From Aurantimonas sp036549475 (GTDB taxonomy: Bacteria > Pseudomonadota > Alphaproteobacteria > Rhizobiales > Rhizobiaceae), in contig NZ_JAZHLI010000013.1 in the NCBI RefSeq assembly GCF_036549475.1, positions 1 through 64,000 on the forward strand: 64,000 bases of DNA, given 5' to 3'. This document shows positions 34,814-43,808 of this stretch, in pieces (the stretch's first letter is position 1; each line of letters starts with the position of its first letter). The notes under the pieces were generated by a model. It saw nothing but the letters and a program-made list of their open reading frames with translations. It ran no database searches and was not told where the DNA came from. A program made the position numbers and the translations under genes.

Positions 34814-37654
34814 ATGGCAAACAAAATGCTGATCGACGCGTCCCACCAGGAAGAGACGCGCGTCGTCGTCGTCCGGGGTAGCCGGGTCGAGGAATTCGAT
34901 TTCGAATCCGAACACAAGAAGCAGCTCAAGGGAAATATCTATCTGGCGAAGGTGACGCGGGTCGAACCCTCGCTCCAGGCCGCCTTCGTCGAATATGGCG
35001 GCAACCGCCACGGCTTCCTCGCCTTCAGCGAGATCCATCCCGACTATTACCAGATCCCCAAGGCTGACCGTCAGGCGCTGGTCGAGGAAGACCTCGCCCG
35101 CGCGCTGGAAGAGGAAGAGGCCGACGAGCCTAAGCCGACCCCCCGCCCGCGCCGGGGCTCGCGCAGCAAGTCGGCCGCCCGCAGCGACGACAGCGTATCC
35201 GAGACAACGGATCTCGACGGGAACGACGACGAAGCCGGTCCGTCGAATCACGACGACGACAGCGAGGGCGACGCCCGCGGCGAAGACGCAGGGGACGAAT
35301 CCGACGAGATCTCGACCTCGGGCGAAGCCGAAGACGATGGCGAGGACAACGGGTCCGAGCGCTCTTCGCGGGGTCGCCGCGGCGGTCGTGGTCGGCGAGG
35401 TCGCAACCGGTCGCCCGGCGACGAAGAGAGCAACGGCGACGACGAGAACGGCGAAGAGCAGATCGACCAGATCGGCTCCGAGGACGCCATGGAAGAGGTT
35501 CCGGTCCGCCAGAACCGCCCGCGCCGCCAGTACAAGATCCAGGAAGTCATCAAGCGTCGTCAGATCCTGCTCGTGCAGGTCGTCAAGGAAGAGCGCGGCA
35601 ACAAGGGCGCCGCGCTGACCACCTACCTGTCCCTGGCAGGCCGCTATTCGGTGCTGATGCCGAACACGGCACGGGGCGGCGGCATCTCGCGCAAGATCAC
35701 CAGTGCGGCCGATCGCAAGCGTCTGAAGGACGTGGTGCGCGATCTCGACGTGCCGCGCGGCATGGGCATCATCCTGCGGACGGCCGGTGCGAACCGGACC
35801 AAGCCCGAGGTCAAGCGCGACTACGAATATCTGATGCGCCTGTGGGAAACGGTGCGCAGCGTCACGCTCGCCTCGATCGCGCCCGCCCTCGTCTACGAGG
35901 AAGGCAGCCTGATCAAGCGATCGATCCGCGACCTCTACAACAAGGACATCGACCAGATCCTGGTCGCCGGCGAGACCGGCTACCGCGAAGCCAAGGACTT
36001 CATGCGGATGCTGATGCCGAGCCAGGCCAAGGTGGTGCAGCCCTATCGCGACCCGACGCCGATCTTCGTGCGGCAGGGCATCGAGTCGCAGCTCGACAAG
36101 ATGGTGCAGCCCCACGTCACGCTGAAGTCCGGCGGCTACATCATCATCAACCAGACCGAGGCGCTGGTTGCCATCGACGTGAACTCCGGGCGCTCCACCA
36201 AGGAGCATTCGATCGAGGACACTGCCTACCAGACGAACATGGAAGCGGCGGAAGAGGTGGCGCGGCAGCTTCGCCTGCGCGACCTTGCCGGCCTGATCGT
36301 CATCGACTTCATCGACATGGACGAGAAGCGCAACAACCGCGCCGTCGAGAAGAAGATCAAGGAGTGCCTGAAGAGCGACCGCGCCCGCATCCAGGTCGGC
36401 AGCATCTCGCATTTCGGCCTTCTGGAGATGAGCCGGCAGCGGATCCGCGCCAGCGTGCTCGAATCGACCATGCAGACCTGCCCGGTCTGCGAGGGCACCG
36501 GCCATATCCGCTCGTCGTCGTCCTCGGCGCTGCATGTGCTGCGGACCATCGAGGAGCATCTGCAGAAGCACGCGGATCACGACCTCATCGTCAAGGTCCC
36601 GACCTCGACGGCGCTCTACGTGCTGAACGAGAAGCGCCAGCGGATCGAGGAGCTGGAGCACCATCACGGTCTGCGGATCATCATCGAGGCGGACGACAGC
36701 TCCGGCCACCAGGCGATCACGATTGCCCACGGCGCCGAGGCGACGAAGCCCGAGACGACGCTGGACATGGGCCTGCCGGATGCCCTGGCGGCCAGCGACG
36801 CGCTGGACGACGCGGCGGACGAGGAAGCAGCCCGCCGCTCGGCCGACGAGCTCGACCGGATTGCCGACGATACGCCACCGCCGGCTGCTGCCAGGGCCCG
36901 CCCCGAAGACGATGCGGGCGAGTCGGAGAATTCGGAAGGCGGCGGCCGGCGCCGGCGCCGGCGTCGGCGCAAGCGGTCGGGCGACGAGGACGAGACTGTT
37001 GCCGATAGCCAGTCCTCCCGCGACGATCGGTCGGATACGGACGATGACGGCGATGCGGAAGGCGACGAGGAGACCGGTGGCTCCCGTCGCAGCACCAGCC
37101 GGACCGACGACGACAGCGATCGGGGCCGCAAGCGCCGCCGTCGCGGTCGCCGGGGTGGCCGTCGCAACCGCGAGGACCAGAACGGCGAGACCGAATCGGG
37201 CCGGCAGCCGGCAGAGGCCGCAGCCGATCAGCCGTCGGACACGCAGCCGATCCACGCCACCGCCAAGACGGAGATATCGGAGCCGGACGACGATGCGTCC
37301 CAGGCACCGGTTGCAGGCGATGCACCGGTCCGGTCGCAGGCCGATGCATTCGTGGCGACCGACACCCCGGTTGCGGAGCCTGTTGCCGCTCATCATGACG
37401 CTGCGGACAATGCGGACACCGCTGTAGCGACCGAGACGCAGGCGCCGGCCGAGATGGCCAGCGAAGCTGCCACCCTGGTGGACGCCCAGACCGTCGAGGC
37501 CGAAGAGGCCCCGGCGTCAGCGGCCAACGACGACACGCCCGCCGTGCCGGTCACATCGGATCCGGTGGTGACGTCCAGCAGCACCGACGACGCCGAAGCG
37601 AAGCCCGACAAGCCGCGCCGCACCGGCTGGTGGGCCCGCCGGAGCTTCTTCTGA
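34814..37654 (+). CDS. rne: ribonuclease E
   Basis: A 946-residue endonuclease that starts RNA decay and processes rRNA and tRNA. The S1 domain begins at about 35 (KGNIYLAKVTRVEPSLQAAFVEYG) and is interrupted by a long acidic and arginine-rich insertion (about 95-235), as in other alphaproteobacterial enzymes. The DNase I-like catalytic region has AIDVNSGRST and VIDFIDMD, and the zinc-link cysteines are in TCPVCEGTGH (556, 559). The C-terminal 250 residues are disordered, with RRRRRRR blocks for RNA binding, and the protein ends RTGWWARRSFF, like the PNPase-docking tail described in Caulobacter. ATG 34814 was chosen. Confidence 0.95.
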   Translation: MANKMLIDASHQEETRVVVVRGSRVEEFDFESEHKKQLKGNIYLAKVTRVEPSLQAAFVEYGGNRHGFLAFSEIHPDYYQIPKADRQALVEEDLARALEEEEADEPKPTPRPRRGSRSKSAARSDDSVSETTDLDGNDDEAGPSNHDDDSEGDARGEDAGDESDEISTSGEAEDDGEDNGSERSSRGRRGGRGRRGRNRSPGDEESNGDDENGEEQIDQIGSEDAMEEVPVRQNRPRRQYKIQEVIKRRQILLVQVVKEERGNKGAALTTYLSLAGRYSVLMPNTARGGGISRKITSAADRKRLKDVVRDLDVPRGMGIILRTAGANRTKPEVKRDYEYLMRLWETVRSVTLASIAPALVYEEGSLIKRSIRDLYNKDIDQILVAGETGYREAKDFMRMLMPSQAKVVQPYRDPTPIFVRQGIESQLDKMVQPHVTLKSGGYIIINQTEALVAIDVNSGRSTKEHSIEDTAYQTNMEAAEEVARQLRLRDLAGLIVIDFIDMDEKRNNRAVEKKIKECLKSDRARIQVGSISHFGLLEMSRQRIRASVLESTMQTCPVCEGTGHIRSSSSSALHVLRTIEEHLQKHADHDLIVKVPTSTALYVLNEKRQRIEELEHHHGLRIIIEADDSSGHQAITIAHGAEATKPETTLDMGLPDALAASDALDDAADEEAARRSADELDRIADDTPPPAAARARPEDDAGESENSEGGGRRRRRRRRKRSGDEDETVADSQSSRDDRSDTDDDGDAEGDEETGGSRRSTSRTDDDSDRGRKRRRRGRRGGRRNREDQNGETESGRQPAEAAADQPSDTQPIHATAKTEISEPDDDASQAPVAGDAPVRSQADAFVATDTPVAEPVAAHHDAADNADTAVATETQAPAEMASEAATLVDAQTVEAEEAPASAANDDTPAVPVTSDPVVTSSSTDDAEAKPDKPRRTGWWARRSFF

Positions 37655-37707
37655 GAATTGCGGTGTGCCCGCGCAGAGCGCGGCGTTACCGACGACCATG
37701 AAACGGC

Positions 37708-37734
37708 AACGGGCGGCCCATCGGGCCGCCCGTT
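37708..37734. terminator. bidirectional terminator hairpin after rne
   Basis: AACGGGCGGCCC (37708-37719) and GGGCCGCCCGTT (37723-37734) form a perfect 12-bp stem with a three-base loop. It stands between the convergent rne and aminotransferase genes. The tails (GTTCTGCGTTC on plus, GTTGCCGTTTC on minus) are only moderately T-rich, but the stem strength and the convergent position support termination in both directions. Confidence 0.75.
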
Positions 37735-37773
37735 CTGCGTTCTGTGCCAGCGTCCGTGTCGGCGGACGGATGG

Positions 37774-39057
37774 TCAGGCGGATCGGCGCGCGGAGATCCG
37801 GTCGAGGGCCTCGGCCAGCGTCTCGTGATCGCAGGCATAGGACAGCCGGACGAAGCGCTCGCCGCGCCGCGTGTCGAAATCGGTGCCCGGGGTGATGGCC
37901 ACGTGGCAGCGCTGGAGGATGTCCGCGGCGAATTGCGTGGCACTGGCCTCGCCCTCGGGAATAGCCGCATAGGCGTAGAAGGCGCCGTCGATGGGGGCGA
38001 TGTCGCGAAAGCCGAGCTCCGGCAGGCGTCGGGCGATGAGGTCGCGGTTGTGCACGTAGCCGTCGCGCACCCGGTCGAGCTCGGCCGTCGCGTCGAAGAC
38101 GGCCGTCGCGGCGACCTGGGACAGCTCGGGGGCGGATATGTAGAGGCTCTGGCCGATTCGCTCGGCCGCGCGCAGCAGGCCCGGCGGCAGGATCAGCCAG
38201 CCGATCCGCCAGCCCGTCATGCAGTAATATTTCGAAAAGGAGTTCACGATGATCGGACGGTCGGAGAATTCCAGCGCCGTCGCCTCCGCCTTGCCATAGG
38301 CGAGGCCGTGATAGATCTCGTCGGAGACGAAGCGGATGTCCTGCGCGTCGGCATATTCGACTAGCCGGCGCAGTTCGTCGCGCGGCGTCACGGTACCGGT
38401 CGGGTTGGCCGGGCTGGCGATCAGCACGCCGGCGAGACTGTGTTCTTCGTGGGCCGCGCGCAGATGGTCGGCGGTGAGGACGTAGCCGCTGCTGCGGTCG
38501 ACCTCGAGCTCGACCGGCACCAGCCCGAGGGCGCGCAGGATGTTGCGATAGGCCGGATAGCCGGGCGCCGCCAGGGCGATCCGGTCGCCCGGGTCGAAGG
38601 CCGCAAGGAAGGTCAGGTTGAACCCGGCCGACGATCCGGTGGTGATCATCACCTGCCCGGCATCAACGGTCTGGCCGTAGGCATCGGCGTAGTGGCGGGC
38701 GATGCGCTCGCGCAGTTCTTGGCGGCCGAGGGCGTCGGTATAGGCCACGCGCCCGTGGTCCAGCATGGCGCGGGCCGCGGCCCGCGCGACCTCCGGTGCC
38801 GGCGCGGCGGGTTGCCCGACGGCCAGCGACAGGACGCGGTCGCCGCGCGCGATCATCCGATTCGCCTCGGCCAGGACATCCATGGCCCGGAACGGGTCGA
38901 TNGGCGCGGCGGGTTGCCCGACGGCCAGCGACAGGACGCGGTCGCCGCGCGCGATCATCCGATTCGCCTCGGCCAGGACATCCATGGCCCGGAACGGGTC
39001 GATGTCGGACCGTTTTGATGCCATCATCGTGAGGGTTTCGGACAGGTCGGACCGCAT
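37774..39057 (-). CDS. PLP-dependent class I/II aminotransferase (sequence interrupted by an assembly join)
   Basis: An aspartate/aromatic-type aminotransferase. PLP contacts are SPANPTGTV, SDEIYHGL and the Schiff-base lysine in NSFSKYYCMTGWRIGW. As given, the frame codes 427 residues, but residues about 19-52 are duplicated around an N at 38902. Removing one 101-nt copy plus the N restores a normal 393-residue protein. Substrate not assigned; aspartate, alanine or aromatic amino acids are possible. The ATG at 39057 has GAGGCG upstream. It is divergent from the M48 protease gene. Confidence 0.87.
   Translation of the reverse strand: MRSDLSETLTMMASKRSDIDPFRAMDVLAEANRMIARGDRVLSLAVGQPAAXIDPFRAMDVLAEANRMIARGDRVLSLAVGQPAAPAPEVARAAARAMLDHGRVAYTDALGRQELRERIARHYADAYGQTVDAGQVMITTGSSAGFNLTFLAAFDPGDRIALAAPGYPAYRNILRALGLVPVELEVDRSSGYVLTADHLRAAHEEHSLAGVLIASPANPTGTVTPRDELRRLVEYADAQDIRFVSDEIYHGLAYGKAEATALEFSDRPIIVNSFSKYYCMTGWRIGWLILPPGLLRAAERIGQSLYISAPELSQVAATAVFDATAELDRVRDGYVHNRDLIARRLPELGFRDIAPIDGAFYAYAAIPEGEASATQFAADILQRCHVAITPGTDFDTRRGERFVRLSYACDHETLAEALDRISARRSA
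38801..39003. repeat. 101-nt exact tandem duplication flanking a single N (probable scaffold join)
   Basis: Positions 38801-38901 and 38903-39003 are identical, separated only by N at 38902. Both copies lie inside the N-terminal coding region of the aminotransferase. Two contig ends overlapping by one k-mer and joined with one N would look exactly like this. The extra 102 bases happen to keep the reading frame, which hides the defect. The true sequence most likely has one copy. Confidence 0.93.
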
Positions 39058-39161
39058 GTTTCGCCTCGAATTCGCCGGATTGGGGTGAGGATTGCCGGAC
39101 GGGGTCCGTATCGCGTCAGGATGGCGATCGGCCGTCCGGCGCAGCATCGAAGGGGACTAGC

Positions 39162-40544
39162 ATGAACATGTCGCTCGGCGCGATCTCCGCCCGCTTCACA
39201 TCGATCGTTCTGGCGGCTGCCGTGGCGCTGGCACCGGTCGGCGCCGGGGCTGCATCGAAGGACAAGGCCAGCCTGCCGATTGTGCGCGACGCCGAGATCG
39301 AGGCGCTGGTGGCCGATTATGCCCGGCCCCTCCTCAAGGCAGCGGGGCTGTCGCGCTCGGGAATCGAGATCGTGCTGGTCAATTCCGACGCCTTAAACGC
39401 CTTCGTCGCGGGCCGCCGAATCTACATCAATACCGGCGCGATCACCGCGACGCAGACCCCCAACCAGCTCATCGGCATTCTGGCCCACGAGATCGGCCAT
39501 CTGGCCGGTGGCCACCAGCAGCGGCTGCGCCAGCAGATCGAGCGCGCCCAGGCCATCGCGGTCGTCGCCGGGCTGCTGGGTGCCGGTGTGGCCGCAGCCG
39601 GCGCCGCGGCGGGTGCCGGCGGTGCGGTCAATGCCGGCGCCGGCCTTTTGGCGGGTGGCAGCGGCGTCGCCCAGCGCAGTCTCCTGAGCTATCAGCGCGG
39701 CGAGGAAACGACCGCCGACCGCTCTGCCCTCACCTATCTCGACGCCACCGGCCAGTCCGGCCGCGGCCTCGTGGAAACCTTCCAGATCCTCGATCGCAGC
39801 AATCTCTTCGGTGGCCGCGGCGGCGGCAGCTACACCTCCTCGCACCCCATGCCGCGCGAGCGCATCGCCGCGCTGCAGCGCCTGGCACAGGAAAGCCGGA
39901 ATTACGGCCGCTCCGATTCGGCGGAATTGGCCACCCGTCACGATCTCGCCCGGGCCAAGATCGTCGCCTACAATGACGGGGCCGGCGCGGTGCGTCGCCT
40001 GTTCGCCCGCGACCCGCGCAGCCTTGCCGCCTACTACGGCGACGCCATAGCGACCCATCTCGCCGGCTCGGCCTCCGCTGCCCTGACGAAGACCGACGCG
40101 CTGATCGCCGCCCAGCCGAAGAACCCGTGGTTCCAGGAATTGCGCGGCGACATCCTCGTCGATGCCGGGCGCCCGCAGGAAGCGGCCGCGGCCTATTCCA
40201 GGGCCGCCAAGCTCGATACGTCCGGCTCGGGTATCCTGAAGGCCGAGATCGGCCAGGCGCTGGTCACCGGCGGCGACCCGGCGAAGATGCAGGAGGCGAT
40301 TCGGCTGATCCGCGACGGGCTCAGCTCCGATCCGAACAATTCGCTGGCCTATCGTTTCCTCGCCATGGCCTATGGGCGGATCGGCGAGGTCGGGCGCGCC
40401 GAGCTTGCCACGGCCGAAGGCTACTGGCATGGCGGTGCCTTCCGGCAGGCCAAGATCTTCGCCATTCGCGCGCAGCAGAAGCTGAAGCCCGGCTCGCCGT
40501 CCTGGATGGCCGCGCAGGACATCATCCAGACGGACATCCGCTGA
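39162..40544 (+). CDS. M48 family metalloprotease with TPR-like C-terminus (BepA/YfgC type)
   Basis: A 460-residue periplasmic protease. A signal peptide covers about 1-31 (ends GAGAA). The zinc motif is HEIGH (109-113) and the third ligand is in RGEETTADRSA. A Gly/Ala-rich hydrophobic segment (about 130-165) follows the active site, as in BepA. The C-terminal 200 residues consist of helical TPR-like repeats. BepA in E. coli degrades stalled outer-membrane proteins and helps LptD assembly. A DsbA-family protein is encoded 34 bp downstream, consistent with envelope protein quality control. Confidence 0.91.
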   Translation: MNMSLGAISARFTSIVLAAAVALAPVGAGAASKDKASLPIVRDAEIEALVADYARPLLKAAGLSRSGIEIVLVNSDALNAFVAGRRIYINTGAITATQTPNQLIGILAHEIGHLAGGHQQRLRQQIERAQAIAVVAGLLGAGVAAAGAAAGAGGAVNAGAGLLAGGSGVAQRSLLSYQRGEETTADRSALTYLDATGQSGRGLVETFQILDRSNLFGGRGGGSYTSSHPMPRERIAALQRLAQESRNYGRSDSAELATRHDLARAKIVAYNDGAGAVRRLFARDPRSLAAYYGDAIATHLAGSASAALTKTDALIAAQPKNPWFQELRGDILVDAGRPQEAAAAYSRAAKLDTSGSGILKAEIGQALVTGGDPAKMQEAIRLIRDGLSSDPNNSLAYRFLAMAYGRIGEVGRAELATAEGYWHGGAFRQAKIFAIRAQQKLKPGSPSWMAAQDIIQTDIR

Positions 40545-40578
40545 TCGCGCTCCGTATCCAACCGAACAGAAGGACGCT

Positions 40579-41379
40579 TTGCCCGTGCTCTCCATCCGAC
40601 GCCTGACCGCCGTGACAGCCCTCGCCTGCTCCCTCCCGCTGATGGTAGGCGGCGCTGCCGCGCAGGACGTCACCCCCGCCCCGGCGCAGACGTCCTTCGA
40701 CGCGACGCAGACCGACGCCATCGAGACGATCGTGCGATCCTATCTGATCGAGCATCCCGAAGTGCTTCTCGAGGCACTGGACGCGCTCGAGGCCAAGCGG
40801 GAGTCCGCCCAGGCTGCGGCCCAGAAGGCCGCCATCGCCGATGCCGGCCCGGCACTGTTCGAATCACCCGAAGGAACGGTGCTCGGCAATCCCGAGGGGG
40901 ACATCACCGTAGTCGAGTTCTTCGACTACAATTGCGGCTACTGCAAACAGGCGATGCAGGACATGGACGCGCTCATCGCGTCCGATCCCAACATCCGCTT
41001 CGTCCTGAAGGAAATCCCGGTCCTCGGTCCCCAGTCGCACGAGGCGGCACGGGTATCACTCGCCTTCCGCGAGATCGCCCCGACGCGCTACGGCGAGTTT
41101 CACCGGCAGTTGCTCGGCTCGCGCGGGACCGCCGATGAAGCCAGCGCCATCGCGCTGGCGAAGGATCTCGGCGTCGATGAGGCCGCGTTGCGCGAGGCCA
41201 TGACGTCGGACGCGGTCGCCGACGCCCTGCAGGAATCGAACGACCTCGCCACCGGCCTCGGCATCAACGGGACGCCGTCCTACGTCATCTCCCGGGAACT
41301 GGTGCCGGGCGCGGTCGGCCTCGACAACCTGACGGCGAGCATCGCCAATGTGCGCGAATGCGGCAGCATTGCCTGTTGA
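40579..41379 (+). CDS. DsbA/DsbG-family periplasmic thiol-disulfide oxidoreductase
   Basis: A 266-residue exported thioredoxin-fold protein. A signal peptide (about 1-29, ends GGAAAQ) is followed by a helical N-terminal region (residues 40-90), then the thioredoxin-like domain with catalytic CGYC (119-122, in EFFDYNCGYCKQAM) and cis-Pro loop NGTPSYVI. The layout fits the Com1/ScsC-like group (isomerase or oxidase). Start TTG 40579 has AGAAGGA upstream; GTG at 40585 is an alternative. Neighbouring M48 protease suggests an operon for folding and clearance of envelope proteins. Confidence 0.9.
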   Translation: MPVLSIRRLTAVTALACSLPLMVGGAAAQDVTPAPAQTSFDATQTDAIETIVRSYLIEHPEVLLEALDALEAKRESAQAAAQKAAIADAGPALFESPEGTVLGNPEGDITVVEFFDYNCGYCKQAMQDMDALIASDPNIRFVLKEIPVLGPQSHEAARVSLAFREIAPTRYGEFHRQLLGSRGTADEASAIALAKDLGVDEAALREAMTSDAVADALQESNDLATGLGINGTPSYVISRELVPGAVGLDNLTASIANVRECGSIAC

Positions 41380-41497
41380 CGAGCAGCTGACGGAACGAAA
41401 CGCGGCCTGTGGCGCTTTCCCCGCGCCTGCGATGCCTCTATAGGGGGCTGTGAGCCGCGCCAGGCGTGTGCGATTGTCAAAAAATGACCGAGGGTCG

Positions 41498-41932
41498 ATG
41501 ACCTCGACGATCTACTTCCTCAACGGACCCAATCTCAACACGCTCGGCACCCGCGAGCCGGAGATCTACGGCACGACGACGCTCGCCGACATCGAAGGCC
41601 GGTGCCGCGAAGTCGCGGCAGCGGCCGGGTTCGAGATCGCGTTCCGGCAGTCCAACCACGAAGGCGAACTGGTCGACTGGATCCACGAGGCGCGGGAACG
41701 CGCCGTGGCCATCGTCATCAACGCCGCGGCCTATACCCATACGTCCCTCGCCCTCCACGACGCTCTCCGGGTCTTCGGAAAGCCTGTCGTCGAGGTGCAT
41801 CTGTCCAACATTCACGCGCGCGAGGAGATCAGGCACAAGAGCCTGATCGCGCCGGTCGCCGTCGGTATGATCGCCGGCTTCGGACCGGTGGGGTACGAAC
41901 TCGCCATTGCGGCCCTCAAGGCGCGCCTGTGA
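41498..41932 (+). CDS. aroQ: type II 3-dehydroquinate dehydratase
   Basis: A 144-residue dodecameric enzyme of the shikimate pathway, converting 3-dehydroquinate to 3-dehydroshikimate. Conserved motifs are NGPNLNTLGTREPEIYG (with catalytic Tyr), QSNHEGELVDWIHEA, NAAAYTHTS and HLSNIHAREEIRHKS. ATG 41498 follows GAGGG. It is 32 bp upstream of accB, and the aroQ-accB-accC order is widespread in alphaproteobacteria. Confidence 0.96.
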   Translation: MTSTIYFLNGPNLNTLGTREPEIYGTTTLADIEGRCREVAAAAGFEIAFRQSNHEGELVDWIHEARERAVAIVINAAAYTHTSLALHDALRVFGKPVVEVHLSNIHAREEIRHKSLIAPVAVGMIAGFGPVGYELAIAALKARL

Positions 41933-41964
41933 TAGCATCGAGTCGAGAAGACCGAAGGAATTGC

Positions 41965-42444
41965 ATGTCGAAAGAAGACCACTCTGTCGACCCGTCATTC
42001 GTGCGCGAGATGGCGAGCATCCTGAAGGACACCGATCTGACCGAGATCGAGGTCGAGCACGGTGAGATGCGGGTTCGCGTTTCCCGCCAGAAGGACTACG
42101 GCGGCTACGGGCAGCCGATGCACTACCCCGCGCCGTCAGGCCCGGCCCCGTCTGCGCCCGCCCCGCATCACGAGCAGCCTGCGGCACCGGCAGTCGCCTC
42201 CGGACCGGAGAAGGGCACCGTCCCCTCGCCCATGGTCGGCACCGTCTACCTGTCCTCGGCGCCGGGCGCGAGGTCCTTCGTGGAAGTCGGCCAGAAGGTC
42301 GCCGAGGGCGAGACGCTCCTGATCATCGAAGCGATGAAGACGATGAACCAGATTCCCGCGCCGCGCGCCGGCACGGTCACCAAGATCCTGGTCGAGAATG
42401 CGCAGCCTGTGGAATACGGCGAACCTCTCGTCGTGATCGCGTAA
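41965..42444 (+). CDS. accB: acetyl-CoA carboxylase biotin carboxyl carrier protein
   Basis: A 159-residue carrier. The N-terminal 45 residues are a helical assembly segment, followed by a Pro/Ala-rich hinge (about 50-85). The biotinyl domain holds the modification site Lys125 in IEAMKTMNQI. It shuttles the carboxyl group in the first step of fatty-acid synthesis. ATG 41965 follows GAAGGAA. It ends 10 bp before accC. Confidence 0.97.
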   Translation: MSKEDHSVDPSFVREMASILKDTDLTEIEVEHGEMRVRVSRQKDYGGYGQPMHYPAPSGPAPSAPAPHHEQPAAPAVASGPEKGTVPSPMVGTVYLSSAPGARSFVEVGQKVAEGETLLIIEAMKTMNQIPAPRAGTVTKILVENAQPVEYGEPLVVIA

Positions 42445-42454
42445 GGGGCGCGGC

Positions 42455-43804
42455 ATGGTCAAGAAGGTCCTGATCGCCAACCGCGGCGAGATCGCGCTGC
42501 GCGTCCTGCGTGCCTGCAAGGAACTCGGCATCTCCACGGTCGCTGTCCATTCGACCGCCGACAACACGGCCATGCATGTGCGCCTCGCCGACGAGAGCGT
42601 CTGCATCGGGCCGCCGCCGGCCCGCGACAGCTATCTGAACATTCCGCAGATCGTGGCGGCCTGCGAAGTGTCGGGCGCCGATGCGGTGCATCCAGGTTAC
42701 GGCTTCCTGTCCGAGAATGCCCGGTTCGCCGATATTCTCGACGCCCACAACATCACCTTCATCGGGCCCACCGCCGAGCACATCCGGATCATGGGCGACA
42801 AGATCGAGGCCAAGCGCACTGCCAAGCGGCTCGGCATTCCGGTCGTTCCGGGCTCGCCGGGCGCGGTCACCGACGACGACGAGGCGGCCAGGATCGCCGA
42901 GGAGATCGGCTATCCTGTGCTGGTCAAGGCGTCGGCCGGCGGCGGCGGACGCGGCATGAAGGTGGCGCACACGCCGAAGGATTTGTCGAACGCCCTGTCG
43001 ACGGCCCGCTCGGAAGCCGGATCGGCCTTCGGCGACGATGCCGTCTATCTGGAGAAATACCTCAAGAAGCCGCGCCATATCGAGGTGCAGGTCTTCGGCG
43101 ACGGCGCCGGCAACGCCATCCACCTGGGCGAGCGCGACTGCTCGCTGCAGCGCCGCCACCAGAAGGTCTGGGAAGAGGCCAGTTCGCCGGCGCTCGACCA
43201 GGAGCAGCGTGACCGGATCGGCAGCATCTGTGCCAATGCCATCGCCAAGCTCGGCTATCGCGGCGCCGGCACGATCGAGTTCCTGTTCGAGAACGAGGAG
43301 TTCTATTTCATCGAGATGAACACCCGCCTGCAGGTGGAGCATCCGGTGACGGAAGCCATCACCGGTCTCGATCTCGTCCATGAGCAGATTCGCGTCGCCA
43401 GCGGCCAGGGCCTGTCGGTGACGCAGGCGGACATCCAGTTCGCCGGCCATGCCATCGAATGCCGGATCAATGCCGAGGATCCAGAGACCTTCGCGCCCTC
43501 GCCGGGGCAGATCACCCATTACCACATGCCCGGCGGGCTCGGCGTGCGCGTCGATTCTGGCGTCTATCAGGGCTATTCGATCCCGCCCTTCTACGACAGC
43601 CTGATCGGCAAGCTGATCGTGCACGGCCGCACCCGCACCGAATGCATGATGCGGCTGCGGCGGGCTCTCGACGAGATCGTCGTCGACGGGATCAAGACGA
43701 CGCTGCCGCTGTTCCGGGACCTCGTCGACAATCCCGATATCGCCAAGGGCGACTACGACATCCATTGGCTGGAGAAGTACCTCGCGCAGCGCGCGGCGGG
43801 GTAA
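42455..43804 (+). CDS. accC: acetyl-CoA carboxylase biotin carboxylase subunit
   Basis: A 449-residue ATP-grasp enzyme that carboxylates biotin on AccB using bicarbonate and ATP. It shows KVLIANRGEIALR at the start, the glycine loop SAGGGGRGMK, the catalytic area ERDCSLQRRHQK and the metal-binding IEFLFENEEFYFIEMNTRLQ (split over about 276-296). The carboxyltransferase subunits accA/accD are not in this window. It is separated from aat by 4 bp. Confidence 0.97.
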   Translation: MVKKVLIANRGEIALRVLRACKELGISTVAVHSTADNTAMHVRLADESVCIGPPPARDSYLNIPQIVAACEVSGADAVHPGYGFLSENARFADILDAHNITFIGPTAEHIRIMGDKIEAKRTAKRLGIPVVPGSPGAVTDDDEAARIAEEIGYPVLVKASAGGGGRGMKVAHTPKDLSNALSTARSEAGSAFGDDAVYLEKYLKKPRHIEVQVFGDGAGNAIHLGERDCSLQRRHQKVWEEASSPALDQEQRDRIGSICANAIAKLGYRGAGTIEFLFENEEFYFIEMNTRLQVEHPVTEAITGLDLVHEQIRVASGQGLSVTQADIQFAGHAIECRINAEDPETFAPSPGQITHYHMPGGLGVRVDSGVYQGYSIPPFYDSLIGKLIVHGRTRTECMMRLRRALDEIVVDGIKTTLPLFRDLVDNPDIAKGDYDIHWLEKYLAQRAAG

Positions 43805-43808
43805 GACC

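Noticed and set aside
34733..37396. An 887-codon minus-strand frame opposite rne
   Set aside because: It owes its length to the repetitive acidic/arginine codons of RNase E. No domain is recognisable and the plus-strand product is certain.
38801..39003. A genuine internal duplication in the aminotransferase
   Set aside because: Exact identity over 101 nt with one N precisely at the junction is the pattern of a scaffold join, not of a biological tandem repeat.
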